Of a stretch of DNA of 64,000 nucleotides, positions 1 to 7,626 are shown in pieces. Each line of letters opens with the position of its first letter. The first letter of the stretch is position 1. The translations under genes were made by a program, and so were the position numbers. Under the pieces are notes generated by a model. That model was not told the DNA's origin. It did no database searches and saw only the letters and a list, made by a program, of their open reading frames with translations. The stretch is from Planctomycetota bacterium. Lineage in GTDB: Bacteria; Planctomycetota; UBA1135. The DNA is taken from assembly GCA_021776795.1 (NCBI GenBank), contig JAJFFC010000020.1:310001-374000 (forward strand), in the 5' to 3' direction.

Positions 1-228
1 CGCATTCAAAATTCAAAGGGTGAAGCGGTGAGCAATCTGCTTGGCGGACTGCGCGGCTTCCACAACGGCTATCCGCAAGCCATTGAGACCGTGAGCTGGA
101 AAGAGCAAGAGCCTGGCGTCTATCGGGCAACGGTAGAGGCTTCTCGCCCAGGTCTATGGAAATGGCGCGCCCAGGAAGACGAAGGTCCTTGGCAGGGAGA
201 TTTTAGACTGCACATCAGCGCGCCCTAG
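1..228 (+). CDS. FixH/CcoH-like protein, C-terminal part (5' end outside window)
   Basis: The frame is open from base 1, giving 75 visible residues that end with TAG at 226-228. The visible part has the compact beta-sandwich look of the periplasmic part of FixH: a G-x-Y-x-A segment (GVYRATV) followed by a G-x-W-x-W segment (GLWKWRA). FixH proteins are membrane-anchored helpers of cbb3-type cytochrome c oxidase assembly. The membrane anchor would lie upstream of the window. Only two bases separate it from the next gene, and ccoI and ccoS follow, which fits the common fixGHIS order. The family call rests more on context than on sequence because so little is visible. A GTG at 28 is an internal codon and not the likely start. 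Confidence 0.6.
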   Translation, partial: RIQNSKGEAVSNLLGGLRGFHNGYPQAIETVSWKEQEPGVYRATVEASRPGLWKWRAQEDEGPWQGDFRLHISAP

Positions 229-230
229 TC

Positions 231-1013
231 ATGCTCACCATCTTCACCACGGTCTTCGTCGCGAGTTTGCTTGGCAGTTTGCACTGCGCGGGCATGTGCG
301 GCGGCGTGGTGGCCTTTTTGGGTGGCAGTTCGTGTAACACCCAAGGGCGCCAAGACCATGGGCCGCACCTGACCTACCATTTCGGTCGTTTGCTTAGCTA
401 TGCCATTCTCGGCGCAATCGCTGGTAGCGTCGGCGCCGCCCTCGACCTCGGCGGCGAAGCCTTGGGATTCGGACGCACCGCGGTGGTGCTGGCCGGCACG
501 CTCATGATTGCCTACGGCATCATTTTGCTGCTGCGCACGCGCGGCAAACGCATCACGATTCCGGTGCCGTCTGTTTTGGCCAAGGGCTATCAGCGTGGAA
601 GCCAACTCATGCAAGGCCGCGGTCCACGCGCGCGCGGTTTGATCTTGGGTCTACTCACCGCCTTCCTTCCTTGCGGTTGGCTTTACCTCTTCGCAGGAAC
701 CGCCGCAGCCACGGCATCGCCATGGCAAGGTGCGCTCGTCATGGGCGCCTTCTGGGCCGGCAGCGTGCCGATGCTCGCCATCTTGGGAGTGGGGGTGCAA
801 CACCTCGCCGCACCTTTGCGTCGCCAACTGCCTTCGCTTTCCGCGGTACTGTTGATTGCCGTCGGCCTCATGGCTCTGGCTGGCCGCTTGGATCCGCCCG
901 CCTTCGCCGCGACCACGAATCAGGGCCTCGACAACATTGGCGAACAGGCGCCGGCTTGTTGCGCCGACGAGGAGACGGAACAGCATGAGCTGCTGCACCC
1001 TTCCGACGGCTAA
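231..1013 (+). CDS. TauE/SafE (UreH-2)-like membrane protein in cbb3 oxidase assembly cluster
   Basis: This is a 260-residue integral membrane protein with about six hydrophobic segments. It begins with the motif HCAGMCGG in the first membrane segment and carries PCGWLYLF near residue 150, both hallmarks of the family annotated as sulfite exporter TauE/SafE or cytochrome c biogenesis transmembrane protein. Members next to ccoI/ccoS are thought to act in copper handling or oxidase maturation; the conserved cysteines fit metal or thiol chemistry. The C-terminal tail contains a CC pair (ACCADE) that may also bind metal. It starts 2 nt after the FixH-like stop and ends 9 nt before ccoI, so it is probably co-transcribed. 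The exact substrate cannot be told from sequence. Confidence 0.8.
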   Translation: MLTIFTTVFVASLLGSLHCAGMCGGVVAFLGGSSCNTQGRQDHGPHLTYHFGRLLSYAILGAIAGSVGAALDLGGEALGFGRTAVVLAGTLMIAYGIILLLRTRGKRITIPVPSVLAKGYQRGSQLMQGRGPRARGLILGLLTAFLPCGWLYLFAGTAAATASPWQGALVMGAFWAGSVPMLAILGVGVQHLAAPLRRQLPSLSAVLLIAVGLMALAGRLDPPAFAATTNQGLDNIGEQAPACCADEETEQHELLHPSDG

Positions 1014-1022
1014 AGTAGGCGC

Positions 1023-3464
1023 GTGAACGAGGTCGCCTGCGACCACTGCGGCTTGCCGGTGCCGGCGGGGCTGTATCAGGAAACTCAGTCGGAGCAGTTT
1101 TGCTGTGCTGCTTGCCAGGTGGTGTATGAAACCCTGCATGCGCGCGGGCTCGACCGCTATTACGACTTAGTCGAGGACGGTGGTGACCCCAGTTTGCGTC
1201 GCGGCCAAGCCACCGGTCGCAAGTTTGCGGAGTATGACCACGAGAGCTTTCAAGAAGAACAAGTGCGGGTCGAACAGGGCGTCGCCAATATCGAGTTCTA
1301 TCTCGAGGGTGTGCATTGCGCCGCCTGCGTGTGGTTGGTCGAGAAGCTTCCGCAAGTTCTAGCCGGCGTGAAAGAAGCGCGTCTCGACCTTGGCCGACGT
1401 CGAGTGTGGTTGCGTTGGGACCCGCAGCAAGTGTCGCTTTCCGCCATTGCGATTGCTCTCGACCGCTTGGGCTACCCGCCTTACCCATTGCGCGGCCGCG
1501 AAGACCGCGAACAGCGTAGGCAGGAATCGCGCCGCGCATTAATCCGCATTGCCTTTGCCGGCGCGATTGCGGGAAACGTCATGGCGATTGCCTTTGCGCT
1601 TTATGGCGGTTACCTCGAAGGCATGGAGCAAGGCTTTTTGAGCATGTTCCGCTGGACCAGCTTGGGTTTGACCGCGCTGGCCTTGCTCGGTCCGGGACGT
1701 GTGTTCTTCCGTGGCGCTTGGGCTGCCCTGCGCACGCGCACACCGCATATGGATTTACCCATAGCGATTGGCTTAATGGCTGGTTTCTTCGGTGGCGCTT
1801 GGAATACCTGGCGTGTCGGCGGCGAGGTCTACTTTGAGTCAATCGCCATTCTGGTTTTCTTGTTGTTGGTCGGTCGCTTTCTGCAACAACGCCAACAACA
1901 ACGCGCTTTTGAGTCCTTGGAGATGTTGCATGCGGTCACGCCATCCCTGGCGCGGCGCATCACCTCAGATGGCAGCATCGAAGAGGTGCCCCTAACCGCT
2001 CTGGCCCTCGGCGAAGTGCTCGAAGTGCGCCAAGCGGAAACCATTCCTGCCGACGGCGTCTTGGTGTCGGCCGAAGCACGGCTGGACCTAGCTGTCCTCA
2101 GCGGGGAATCACGTTCGGTACGCATTAGGGAAGGCGACAAACTCTTCGCCGGAGCGGTCAATCTCGGCGGAACTATCCGTTGCAAGGTCGAAGCCCTCGG
2201 TAAAGCCAGTCGCGTCGGCCGTTTGATGGCCTTGGTCGAAGAACACGCCCGACGCCCTGCCGAAATCGTGCGCATCGCCGACCGCATGGCGGGTTACTTC
2301 ACGGTCATTGTGCTGTTGTTGGCAGCAGCGGGCGCCGCGTTTTGGACATGGCATGGTGGCGCCGACCCCATCGAGGTTGCGGTTTCCCTGTTGATCATTG
2401 CCTGCCCCTGCGCGCTTGGCTTAGCCACACCGCTGGCGGTGGTAGCCGCGGTCGGTCAAGCCGCACGCGAAGGCTTCCTCATTCAGGGTGGAGATGCCCT
2501 CGAGCGTTTGGCCCACCCCGGCCGCTTACTGCTGGACAAAACCGGCACCCTGACCGAAGCGCGATTGCAGCGCTTGTCATGGCAGGGGAGCGCGGCACTC
2601 GCCCGAGCCGTGGCCGTGGTCGAAGAAGAATCGACTCACCCCATTGCCCAGGCTTTGCGCGAAGCGGAAAGTGAAGCTCTTACTCAACACCCGCGACCGC
2701 AAGTCAAAGCCGTGGAGTTGATCGCCGGAATGGGTTTACGTGCCATGGTCGATGGCCGCCCGTTGTTGGTCGGAAGCCCAGCCTTCCTCGCCGCCGAGGG
2801 GCATGAACTTCCCGAACAAGACATCGCCCAAGTGCTCGGGCAAGGTGCCTCACCCATCGCGGCTTATTGGCAAGGCGAAGGTCTTGGCCTTGCGGCCATG
2901 GGCGACCCCATGCAAGCTGGCGCGCGCGCATCTCTCGATGCCCTCCGCGCCCAAGGCTGGCAACTCGAAATCCTCTCCGGCGATCACCCTCAGGTGGTGC
3001 AAGCCGTCGGCACTGCCCTTGGATTACCGGCAGAAGCCTGCCAAGGCAGCATGAGCCCAGAAGCCAAACTCGCTCACGTCGAACAAGCGGTGGCCGTCGC
3101 GCCACGCAAACCTTTAGAGCCAGTCGTCATGGTCGGCGACGGTTGGAACGATGCCGCCGCCCTCGCCGCCGCCGACGTCGGCATTGCCGTGCATGGCAGC
3201 GCCGAAGCCAGTCTCGCCGCCGCGGATATTTTCGTCGCCCGCCCCGGCATCGCCCGCTTGGTCCATCTCACCCAAGGCGCACGCAATACGCTCCGCCTCA
3301 TCCGCCGCAATCTCCTCGTCAGCCTTTCTTACAATGCACTCGGAGTGGGCCTCGCCCTCAGCGGTTTGTTAAATCCATTGATTGCTGCGGTGATCATGCC
3401 GGTCAGCTCCCTCACCGTCGTCAGTCTCGCCTGGCGCGGCCGCAGTTTCACTCGTCCAGTTTGA
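1023..3464 (+). CDS. ccoI: Copper-transporting P1B-type ATPase CcoI/FixI
   Basis: An 813-residue heavy-metal P-type ATPase that supplies copper for cbb3 oxidase assembly. The start is GTG at 1023. Order of elements: an N-terminal cysteine cluster (CDHCG, then FCCAAC near residues 6-31), an HMA domain with GVHCAAC (Cys99 and Cys102), membrane helices, the LSGES actuator motif, the CPC ion-binding motif (IIACPCALGLATP, about residue 460), the phosphorylation motif DKTGTLT (about 504), the STHP motif and GDGWNDA (about 704). The double cysteine module at the N terminus is typical of CcoI rather than CopA. ccoS, its usual neighbour, lies 5.9 kb away. The last codons (RGRSFTRPV) differ from those of a duplicated copy of its 3' end at 7427-7555, which suggests the present C terminus may have been replaced. 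Confidence 0.95.
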   Translation: MNEVACDHCGLPVPAGLYQETQSEQFCCAACQVVYETLHARGLDRYYDLVEDGGDPSLRRGQATGRKFAEYDHESFQEEQVRVEQGVANIEFYLEGVHCAACVWLVEKLPQVLAGVKEARLDLGRRRVWLRWDPQQVSLSAIAIALDRLGYPPYPLRGREDREQRRQESRRALIRIAFAGAIAGNVMAIAFALYGGYLEGMEQGFLSMFRWTSLGLTALALLGPGRVFFRGAWAALRTRTPHMDLPIAIGLMAGFFGGAWNTWRVGGEVYFESIAILVFLLLVGRFLQQRQQQRAFESLEMLHAVTPSLARRITSDGSIEEVPLTALALGEVLEVRQAETIPADGVLVSAEARLDLAVLSGESRSVRIREGDKLFAGAVNLGGTIRCKVEALGKASRVGRLMALVEEHARRPAEIVRIADRMAGYFTVIVLLLAAAGAAFWTWHGGADPIEVAVSLLIIACPCALGLATPLAVVAAVGQAAREGFLIQGGDALERLAHPGRLLLDKTGTLTEARLQRLSWQGSAALARAVAVVEEESTHPIAQALREAESEALTQHPRPQVKAVELIAGMGLRAMVDGRPLLVGSPAFLAAEGHELPEQDIAQVLGQGASPIAAYWQGEGLGLAAMGDPMQAGARASLDALRAQGWQLEILSGDHPQVVQAVGTALGLPAEACQGSMSPEAKLAHVEQAVAVAPRKPLEPVVMVGDGWNDAAALAAADVGIAVHGSAEASLAAADIFVARPGIARLVHLTQGARNTLRLIRRNLLVSLSYNALGVGLALSGLLNPLIAAVIMPVSSLTVVSLAWRGRSFTRPV
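3348..3439 (+). repeat. 3' end of ccoI, copy 1 of a 92-bp direct repeat
   Basis: This part of ccoI recurs at 7427-7518, offset 4079. By eye 88 of 92 positions match: three mismatches fall in the first 14 bases and one at 3425 versus 7504. The 63 bases 3362-3424 are identical to 7441-7503. Similarity ends abruptly at 3440. The repeat brackets the beta-helix gene and the first FG-GAP gene. Confidence 0.9.
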
Positions 3465-3479
3465 CAATCTGCAAACTGG
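3456..3479 (+). other. Inverted repeat over the ccoI stop codon
   Basis: CCAGTTTG (3456-3463) and CAAACTGG (3472-3479) form a perfect 8-bp stem with an 8-nt loop. It covers the ccoI TGA and lies just after the divergence point of the ccoI repeat. No T-run follows, so it is not a convincing intrinsic terminator. It could be an mRNA hairpin or a remnant of a junction. Confidence 0.55.
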
Positions 3480-3487
3480 CTGATAGT
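3461..3487 (+). promoter_or_regulatory. Possible promoter for the beta-helix gene
   Basis: A perfect TTGACA lies at 3461-3466 and GATAGT (four of six matches to TATAAT) at 3482-3487, spacer 15. The ATG at 3495 follows 7 nt later. The short spacer and weak -10 keep this tentative. Confidence 0.3.
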
Positions 3488-3494
3488 CTCAGAC

Positions 3495-5707
3495 ATGGTC
3501 TTTTCAACCACTTTATTACTTTGGGTGAGCACAATGCTGCCCCCCCCCCCCCAATTCAGACAACCGATGTAGTTGATGGTTCTGGAAGCACTCCCGGTGC
3601 TTTTACCTCGATTACCGGAGCTTTGGCGAGTTCAGCCAGTGGAGACACCATTCAAGTGAAAGGCATGGTGGATTTAGTAAGTAATCTTCCTGTTGGCTAC
3701 ACCGAAAATAATTTTTTTGGAGGGATAGGGGAAACATTCCCATTGGTGGTTCCTTCTGGAGTCACCATCGCTGGAACATCTGGTCCGGTATATGTGTACA
3801 GCCAGAATGCTTCGCCTCCGGCGGCAATTTTTGACCTCAATACTGGTGTCTCCCAAACTCGGATAGGAAATCTAGGCGTCCTTGGTGGGTCCATCGGAAT
3901 CAAAGTTCACGGTGGCAATGCCGATGTTCTCCTTCAGAAAATTACGTTTTCTAATAACGTAGTTGGATTCTCTTCCCTAGCGCAAGACACTTCCCTTCAT
4001 ACCTTGGAGATTACAGGCTGTACGTTTAAGGGACTGCTGCCTTCACTTGCGAATCCACCAGGCAGTTATGCTGAATCCGTTGGACTTAAGTTTGAAGCGG
4101 ATGAACTAACCTCTGGGCTCATCCCACGAATTGAAGCAACAGTCAATAATTTGGCTTCTGTCGGACCTTTTACGGGAATGGGCGGAGTCGGCTCTTATTC
4201 CGTCTCTGATTTACCATTTGGTAATGGATCTTCCGCATCCTGCTTGGTCCAAGTGTTAGCACAGGGGGATTCGCAAGAATTTCTAAGCCCCCTTGGCGTT
4301 GCGCAACCAATTGCCGAGGCAGTGGTTTCTCTAAATGGAGGTACCTTAGATGGTGGCCCAGACCCAGCGCATGCAGGCGGCTGGGACATTGGAGTATATA
4401 GCGCCATAAAATCAAAATTTTCTGGCACCTCCACCAATTACACAGCAGCAACAACCGTAACCCTAACTGGTGTTGTGCTTGAGGATTTCCGCGAGGCTGG
4501 AGTTCACGGTACAGCCAATGTCGGAACGAGGGGGATTGTGAACCTACGAGGACAGACGACGGTCCAAAACACTGGTTCCGGGTTAACTCACAACACTTCG
4601 GCCTATCCCATACACAATGGAGTCCACATGTTCTGCATTGAGGGGTATTTAGCCCTCTCATGCGACGATTCAAATTTCGGCAACAACCTTGGTTCTGGTG
4701 TATTCTTGAGCTGTCCGGGCACCCTAAATCAGGAAACCACCTTTGATATGGGCCTTTTCCTCGGAATTAGAAGGAGCAAAATGCATCTCAACGGAGAATC
4801 CGGCCTAGAACTCTTTTCGGGAGTGATTCCCCCCTCTGCGCCATTTTTCGCGCAGCCTGGAATTGTTGGTGGCACCTGGACCATTGCCTCAGATCCTGCC
4901 TACTCCGGGGAAGTATTACTTGTGGAAGGAGATGCCTCCGCAACTAAGCCCTATGGCCAAGGAGTCGTAGATCGGTGCGCAATCAGCAACAACGGCCGAA
5001 ATGGAATTCACGTTCGAGTTGAAGGCGATGAAAAACATTATGTATTCACTCGGTTCGTGAACAACATCATCTGGAATAACGAATGGGAGGGTTTCTTGAG
5101 TGAAATCTCACTTGCCCCAGGAGAGGCCGGAGTGGATGGAGTTATCCTAACTCCACTGGTTCACTGCACACTTGCTGGAAATGGTGATGTGACTGACGCC
5201 ACCATTGAATTTGCTGAACCTGCCAGCGGTGGTGGGACACGGGCTTATGCTTGGGCGCACCCCCTTGGAGGCAACCCAATCTTTGGAACGGAAATTGTGA
5301 ATACGATTATGCAAAGAAAAACTTCAGGAGATATTGATCTAGGACCAAATGTTGACGTGGGTCGCGGAGAGCCGATGTCCTCCTCGGCTATTCTGTCCCC
5401 GGACTTTATTGGCTTTGGCGGTGTTCGATTTACCACTTCGGCTCGAATTGGAGGGCTAAATGCTGCCTTATTGCCGGCATCTACGATTCATTCCACCCCT
5501 TATTCAGTTGGATCTCCGACATGGACCAGTCTCCTTGCGTCCCAGTTTTACTTGGATCCTGGCGGTTCCTTTATTTCCTCCTTTAAGGACGCGACACTCC
5601 TCTTCTTCCACTTGTTGGGTAATGAATGGGGTACGGATTTCTCTGGCAACAGCAGTAGGGCCTCAATGATTGATGGAACTGCTGATAAGGGGGCGGAGGA
5701 ACTCTAA
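3495..5707 (+). CDS. Exported right-handed beta-helix protein, out of frame at a poly-C tract
   Basis: The main frame (codons from about 3554 to TAA 5705-5707, roughly 717 residues) has many N/G-rich strand repeats such as NNGRNGIHV and NNIIWNNEWEG, the pattern of parallel beta-helix or DUF1565-type surface proteins. It has no good start in its own frame. ATG 3495 reads MVFSTTLLLWVSTMLPPPP, a plausible signal peptide, but in another frame: it passes through the C13 run (3540-3552) and meets TAG soon after. With 14 or 11 C the signal peptide would join the beta-helix domain (about 737 residues with 14 C). The gene may therefore be phase-variable, or the run length may be mis-sequenced. An in-frame TTG at 3521 is a weak alternative start with no signal peptide. 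The stop overlaps the next ATG (TAATG), suggesting coupled translation. Third-position A/T is higher than in ccoI. The substrate is unknown. Confidence 0.75.
3540..3552 (+). repeat. Poly-C tract (13 C) at the 5' end of the beta-helix gene
   Basis: Thirteen consecutive C residues lie inside the coding start, directly after ATGCTG. A tract of 3n+2 C (11 or 14) would join the ATG 3495 and ATG 3534 frames to the long downstream frame; 13 does not. Mononucleotide G/C runs of this length are classic slipped-strand contingency sites. Confidence 0.9.
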
Positions 5708-7383
5708 TGCTGCTATCACTTTTCCTTCAAATCGCTGCGCCCCAGTGGGTCGTGGATGACGTAATTCCTCCGGACCCTGTCTATACCTCGGAACAATCCT
5801 TCCAATGGGTGCGGTCCGTCCCATTAGGGGATTTGACTGATTCAGGCCGAAGCGCGTTCTTGAATAAGGGATATAGAACCATCCATACCCCTTTGTTTGA
5901 TCAGACTCTTAGCGCCAAGATATCAACAGGTTTTGGGAAGCCTGATTTTTCTTTCGCGGTGCCAGAAATTGGATCCATCCACGACAATTGGTACTCTTAT
6001 TTTGGCACTGGAACCTCGGTCTTAAAGAATCCGCAAGGACTGTTTGCCGTTGTGGTCAACCAGCCACAGCTCATGGTTGCTAATTTGAGCACGGGCCAGT
6101 TTCATACAAGAGTTGACCCGCCCATACCAGGTGGAGGGCTTCAGCCCCTTGCGCAATGGGATAGCCTTCACAACGCTGGAGACATCAACCTCGATGGTTT
6201 CGACGAGCTCCTTTACTACGGCCATCCCTCCCCAGGGTTGCAATGGGGGACTTACATCGGCTTACTGGACGGAGCTACCTTCCAAAGCCTTTGGCAATCC
6301 TATCTCCCCGATGGGTGGTTGCCCACGCCAATTTTCCCAACAGACATTGGAGAATGGCAAGACATCGACGGCGACCTGGTCCCGGATTTTGTGATTGGGA
6401 ATACCCTTTGGTATTTACAAACCTCCCAGTTAGAAGGCTATGTCGCTGCCCTGTCTGGTATTGACGGAACCTTGATTTGGGAAAACCTGAACCAAGCTTT
6501 GATTGGCGGGTCCGGAAAACTGGGTAGTGACCTGACTGGAGATGGAATCCGTGAGATTTTTGTGGCTGGAGATGGCGATCAGATTGAACTCATCAACGGC
6601 AGTAATGGCTTAAGCCTTTGGAATAAGTCCCTCCAAGATTTTTTGCCGTGGTTGCCGCTGGGTTTTTCGTTTCCGAGATTTGATCACCCTCCCATGTTCG
6701 GTCCAGTAGATGACAGCGGATTGGTGGATGAGCTTTACATTCCGGTTAATGGAAACTTCACCGGCGAGGCTTTACGGCATCAATACATTTTCACTCTAGA
6801 CCCATTAACCGGCATCATTCTCAGGATGGATATCTTGCCCTACTCGTTTGAGCCCTGGTCGCCAGACACCATTGGCGGAATACGGACGCCTGCCCTGCAA
6901 TACCTTGGCGACATCGACCGCGACGGCCTACCTGAAATCGCCAGAGCGGTGAATACACCAAGCTATTCTCCACCCAACTGGCCAGGATGGGCGGATAGCA
7001 ACATTGTCATGGGCCAGGAAACCCTGGATTTCCCCACTCAACTCCCACTGAGCGGTAGTCACACCGCCCATATCGCGATTCCTGGCGCCGCTGGGCGATC
7101 AGGGCAGCTTATCTTTAGCAACGACTTCCACCGGGAAGATGGATTCTCTCCAGATGGCTGGCGCACTGGGCTAGTGAGCAATGACTTGCTGGATTGGAGC
7201 AAGAGCCAGGGCATTGGAGTGGCATTAGATGCCTCCGGCGAGGGCCAGGTGACCTTTCAGCTTCCCAATCAGCCGGCGCTCATCGGCCAATCCTTGTATG
7301 CCCGCTTTATGGTTCCTGATTTAGCAAGGCCAGGCTCCATCTGGACCATGAGCAGTTTGGGATATGGCGAAGTGATTCCATAG
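5707..7383 (+). CDS. Exported FG-GAP/VCBS-type repeat protein (paralogue A)
   Basis: A 558-residue protein with a short hydrophobic N terminus (MLLSLFLQIAAPQ) that looks like a signal sequence. It has four calcium-loop-like motifs typical of FG-GAP/VCBS beta-propeller blades: DINLDGFDE (about residue 159), DIDGDLVPD (219), DLTGDGIRE (275) and DIDRDGLPE (402). The C-terminal 120 residues form a separate beta-rich module ending in [14 protein letters not shown]. The start overlaps the stop of the beta-helix gene by one base, so the two are probably translated together. It aligns with paralogue B (7627-9303) at a constant offset of 1920 with equal length, and is a more distant match to paralogue C (10081-11754). 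No function is known; a surface or extracellular binding role is inferred. Confidence 0.88.
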   Translation: MLLSLFLQIAAPQWVVDDVIPPDPVYTSEQSFQWVRSVPLGDLTDSGRSAFLNKGYRTIHTPLFDQTLSAKISTGFGKPDFSFAVPEIGSIHDNWYSYFGTGTSVLKNPQGLFAVVVNQPQLMVANLSTGQFHTRVDPPIPGGGLQPLAQWDSLHNAGDINLDGFDELLYYGHPSPGLQWGTYIGLLDGATFQSLWQSYLPDGWLPTPIFPTDIGEWQDIDGDLVPDFVIGNTLWYLQTSQLEGYVAALSGIDGTLIWENLNQALIGGSGKLGSDLTGDGIREIFVAGDGDQIELINGSNGLSLWNKSLQDFLPWLPLGFSFPRFDHPPMFGPVDDSGLVDELYIPVNGNFTGEALRHQYIFTLDPLTGIILRMDILPYSFEPWSPDTIGGIRTPALQYLGDIDRDGLPEIARAVNTPSYSPPNWPGWADSNIVMGQETLDFPTQLPLSGSHTAHIAIPGAAGRSGQLIFSNDFHREDGFSPDGWRTGLVSNDLLDWSKSQGIGVALDASGEGQVTFQLPNQPALIGQSLYARFMVPDLARPGSIWTMSSLGYGEVIP

Positions 7384-7426
7384 AAAGGCAGTTGTCTTAG
7401 GATTGCCCCAACATAAGTCTACCCTT

Positions 7427-7555
7427 GGCCTCACTCTCACCGGTTTGTTAAATCCATTGATTGCTGCGGTGATCATGCCGGTCAGCTCCCTCACCGTCGT
7501 CAGCCTCGCCTGGCGCGGGCATAGCTTTCTGAATGGGTCTAAGGAGAGATTTTGA
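7427..7555 (+). pseudogene. Duplicated 3' fragment of ccoI
   Basis: The fragment reads in the ccoI frame from GLTLTGLLNPLIAAV to AWRGHSFLNGSKERF and ends at TGA 7553-7555. The first 92 bp (7427-7518) match 3348-3439 with four mismatches; after that the two C termini differ. It lacks a start and all catalytic regions. Either it is the displaced original end of ccoI after insertion of the 3.4-7.4 kb segment, or it was carried in with that segment. It lies between two FG-GAP paralogues and just upstream of a TATAAT box. Confidence 0.88.
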
Positions 7556-7563
7556 ACCTAGTG

Positions 7564-7569
7564 TATAAT
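7564..7569 (+). promoter_or_regulatory. TATAAT -10 box upstream of FG-GAP paralogue B
   Basis: A perfect TATAAT lies 57 nt before the chosen ATG 7627 and 18 nt before the GTG at 7588. No good -35 is visible at the usual distance. It follows the stop of the ccoI fragment directly. Confidence 0.5.
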
Positions 7570-7626
7570 TGACGGTGCTCATTTCGCGTGCCTAAGGGCT
7601 CGGCGGTTCCTTCAGCGCCCTTTTCT

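Noticed and set aside
2867..3494. Upstream extension of the beta-helix reading frame into ccoI
   Set aside because: This part is a different frame of the well-supported ccoI gene, with Arg/Pro/Ser-rich shadow composition and no beta-helix character.
7588..7626. GTG at 7588 as the start of paralogue B
   Set aside because: ATG 7627 gives the same length and N terminus as paralogue A; the 13 extra residues have no counterpart.
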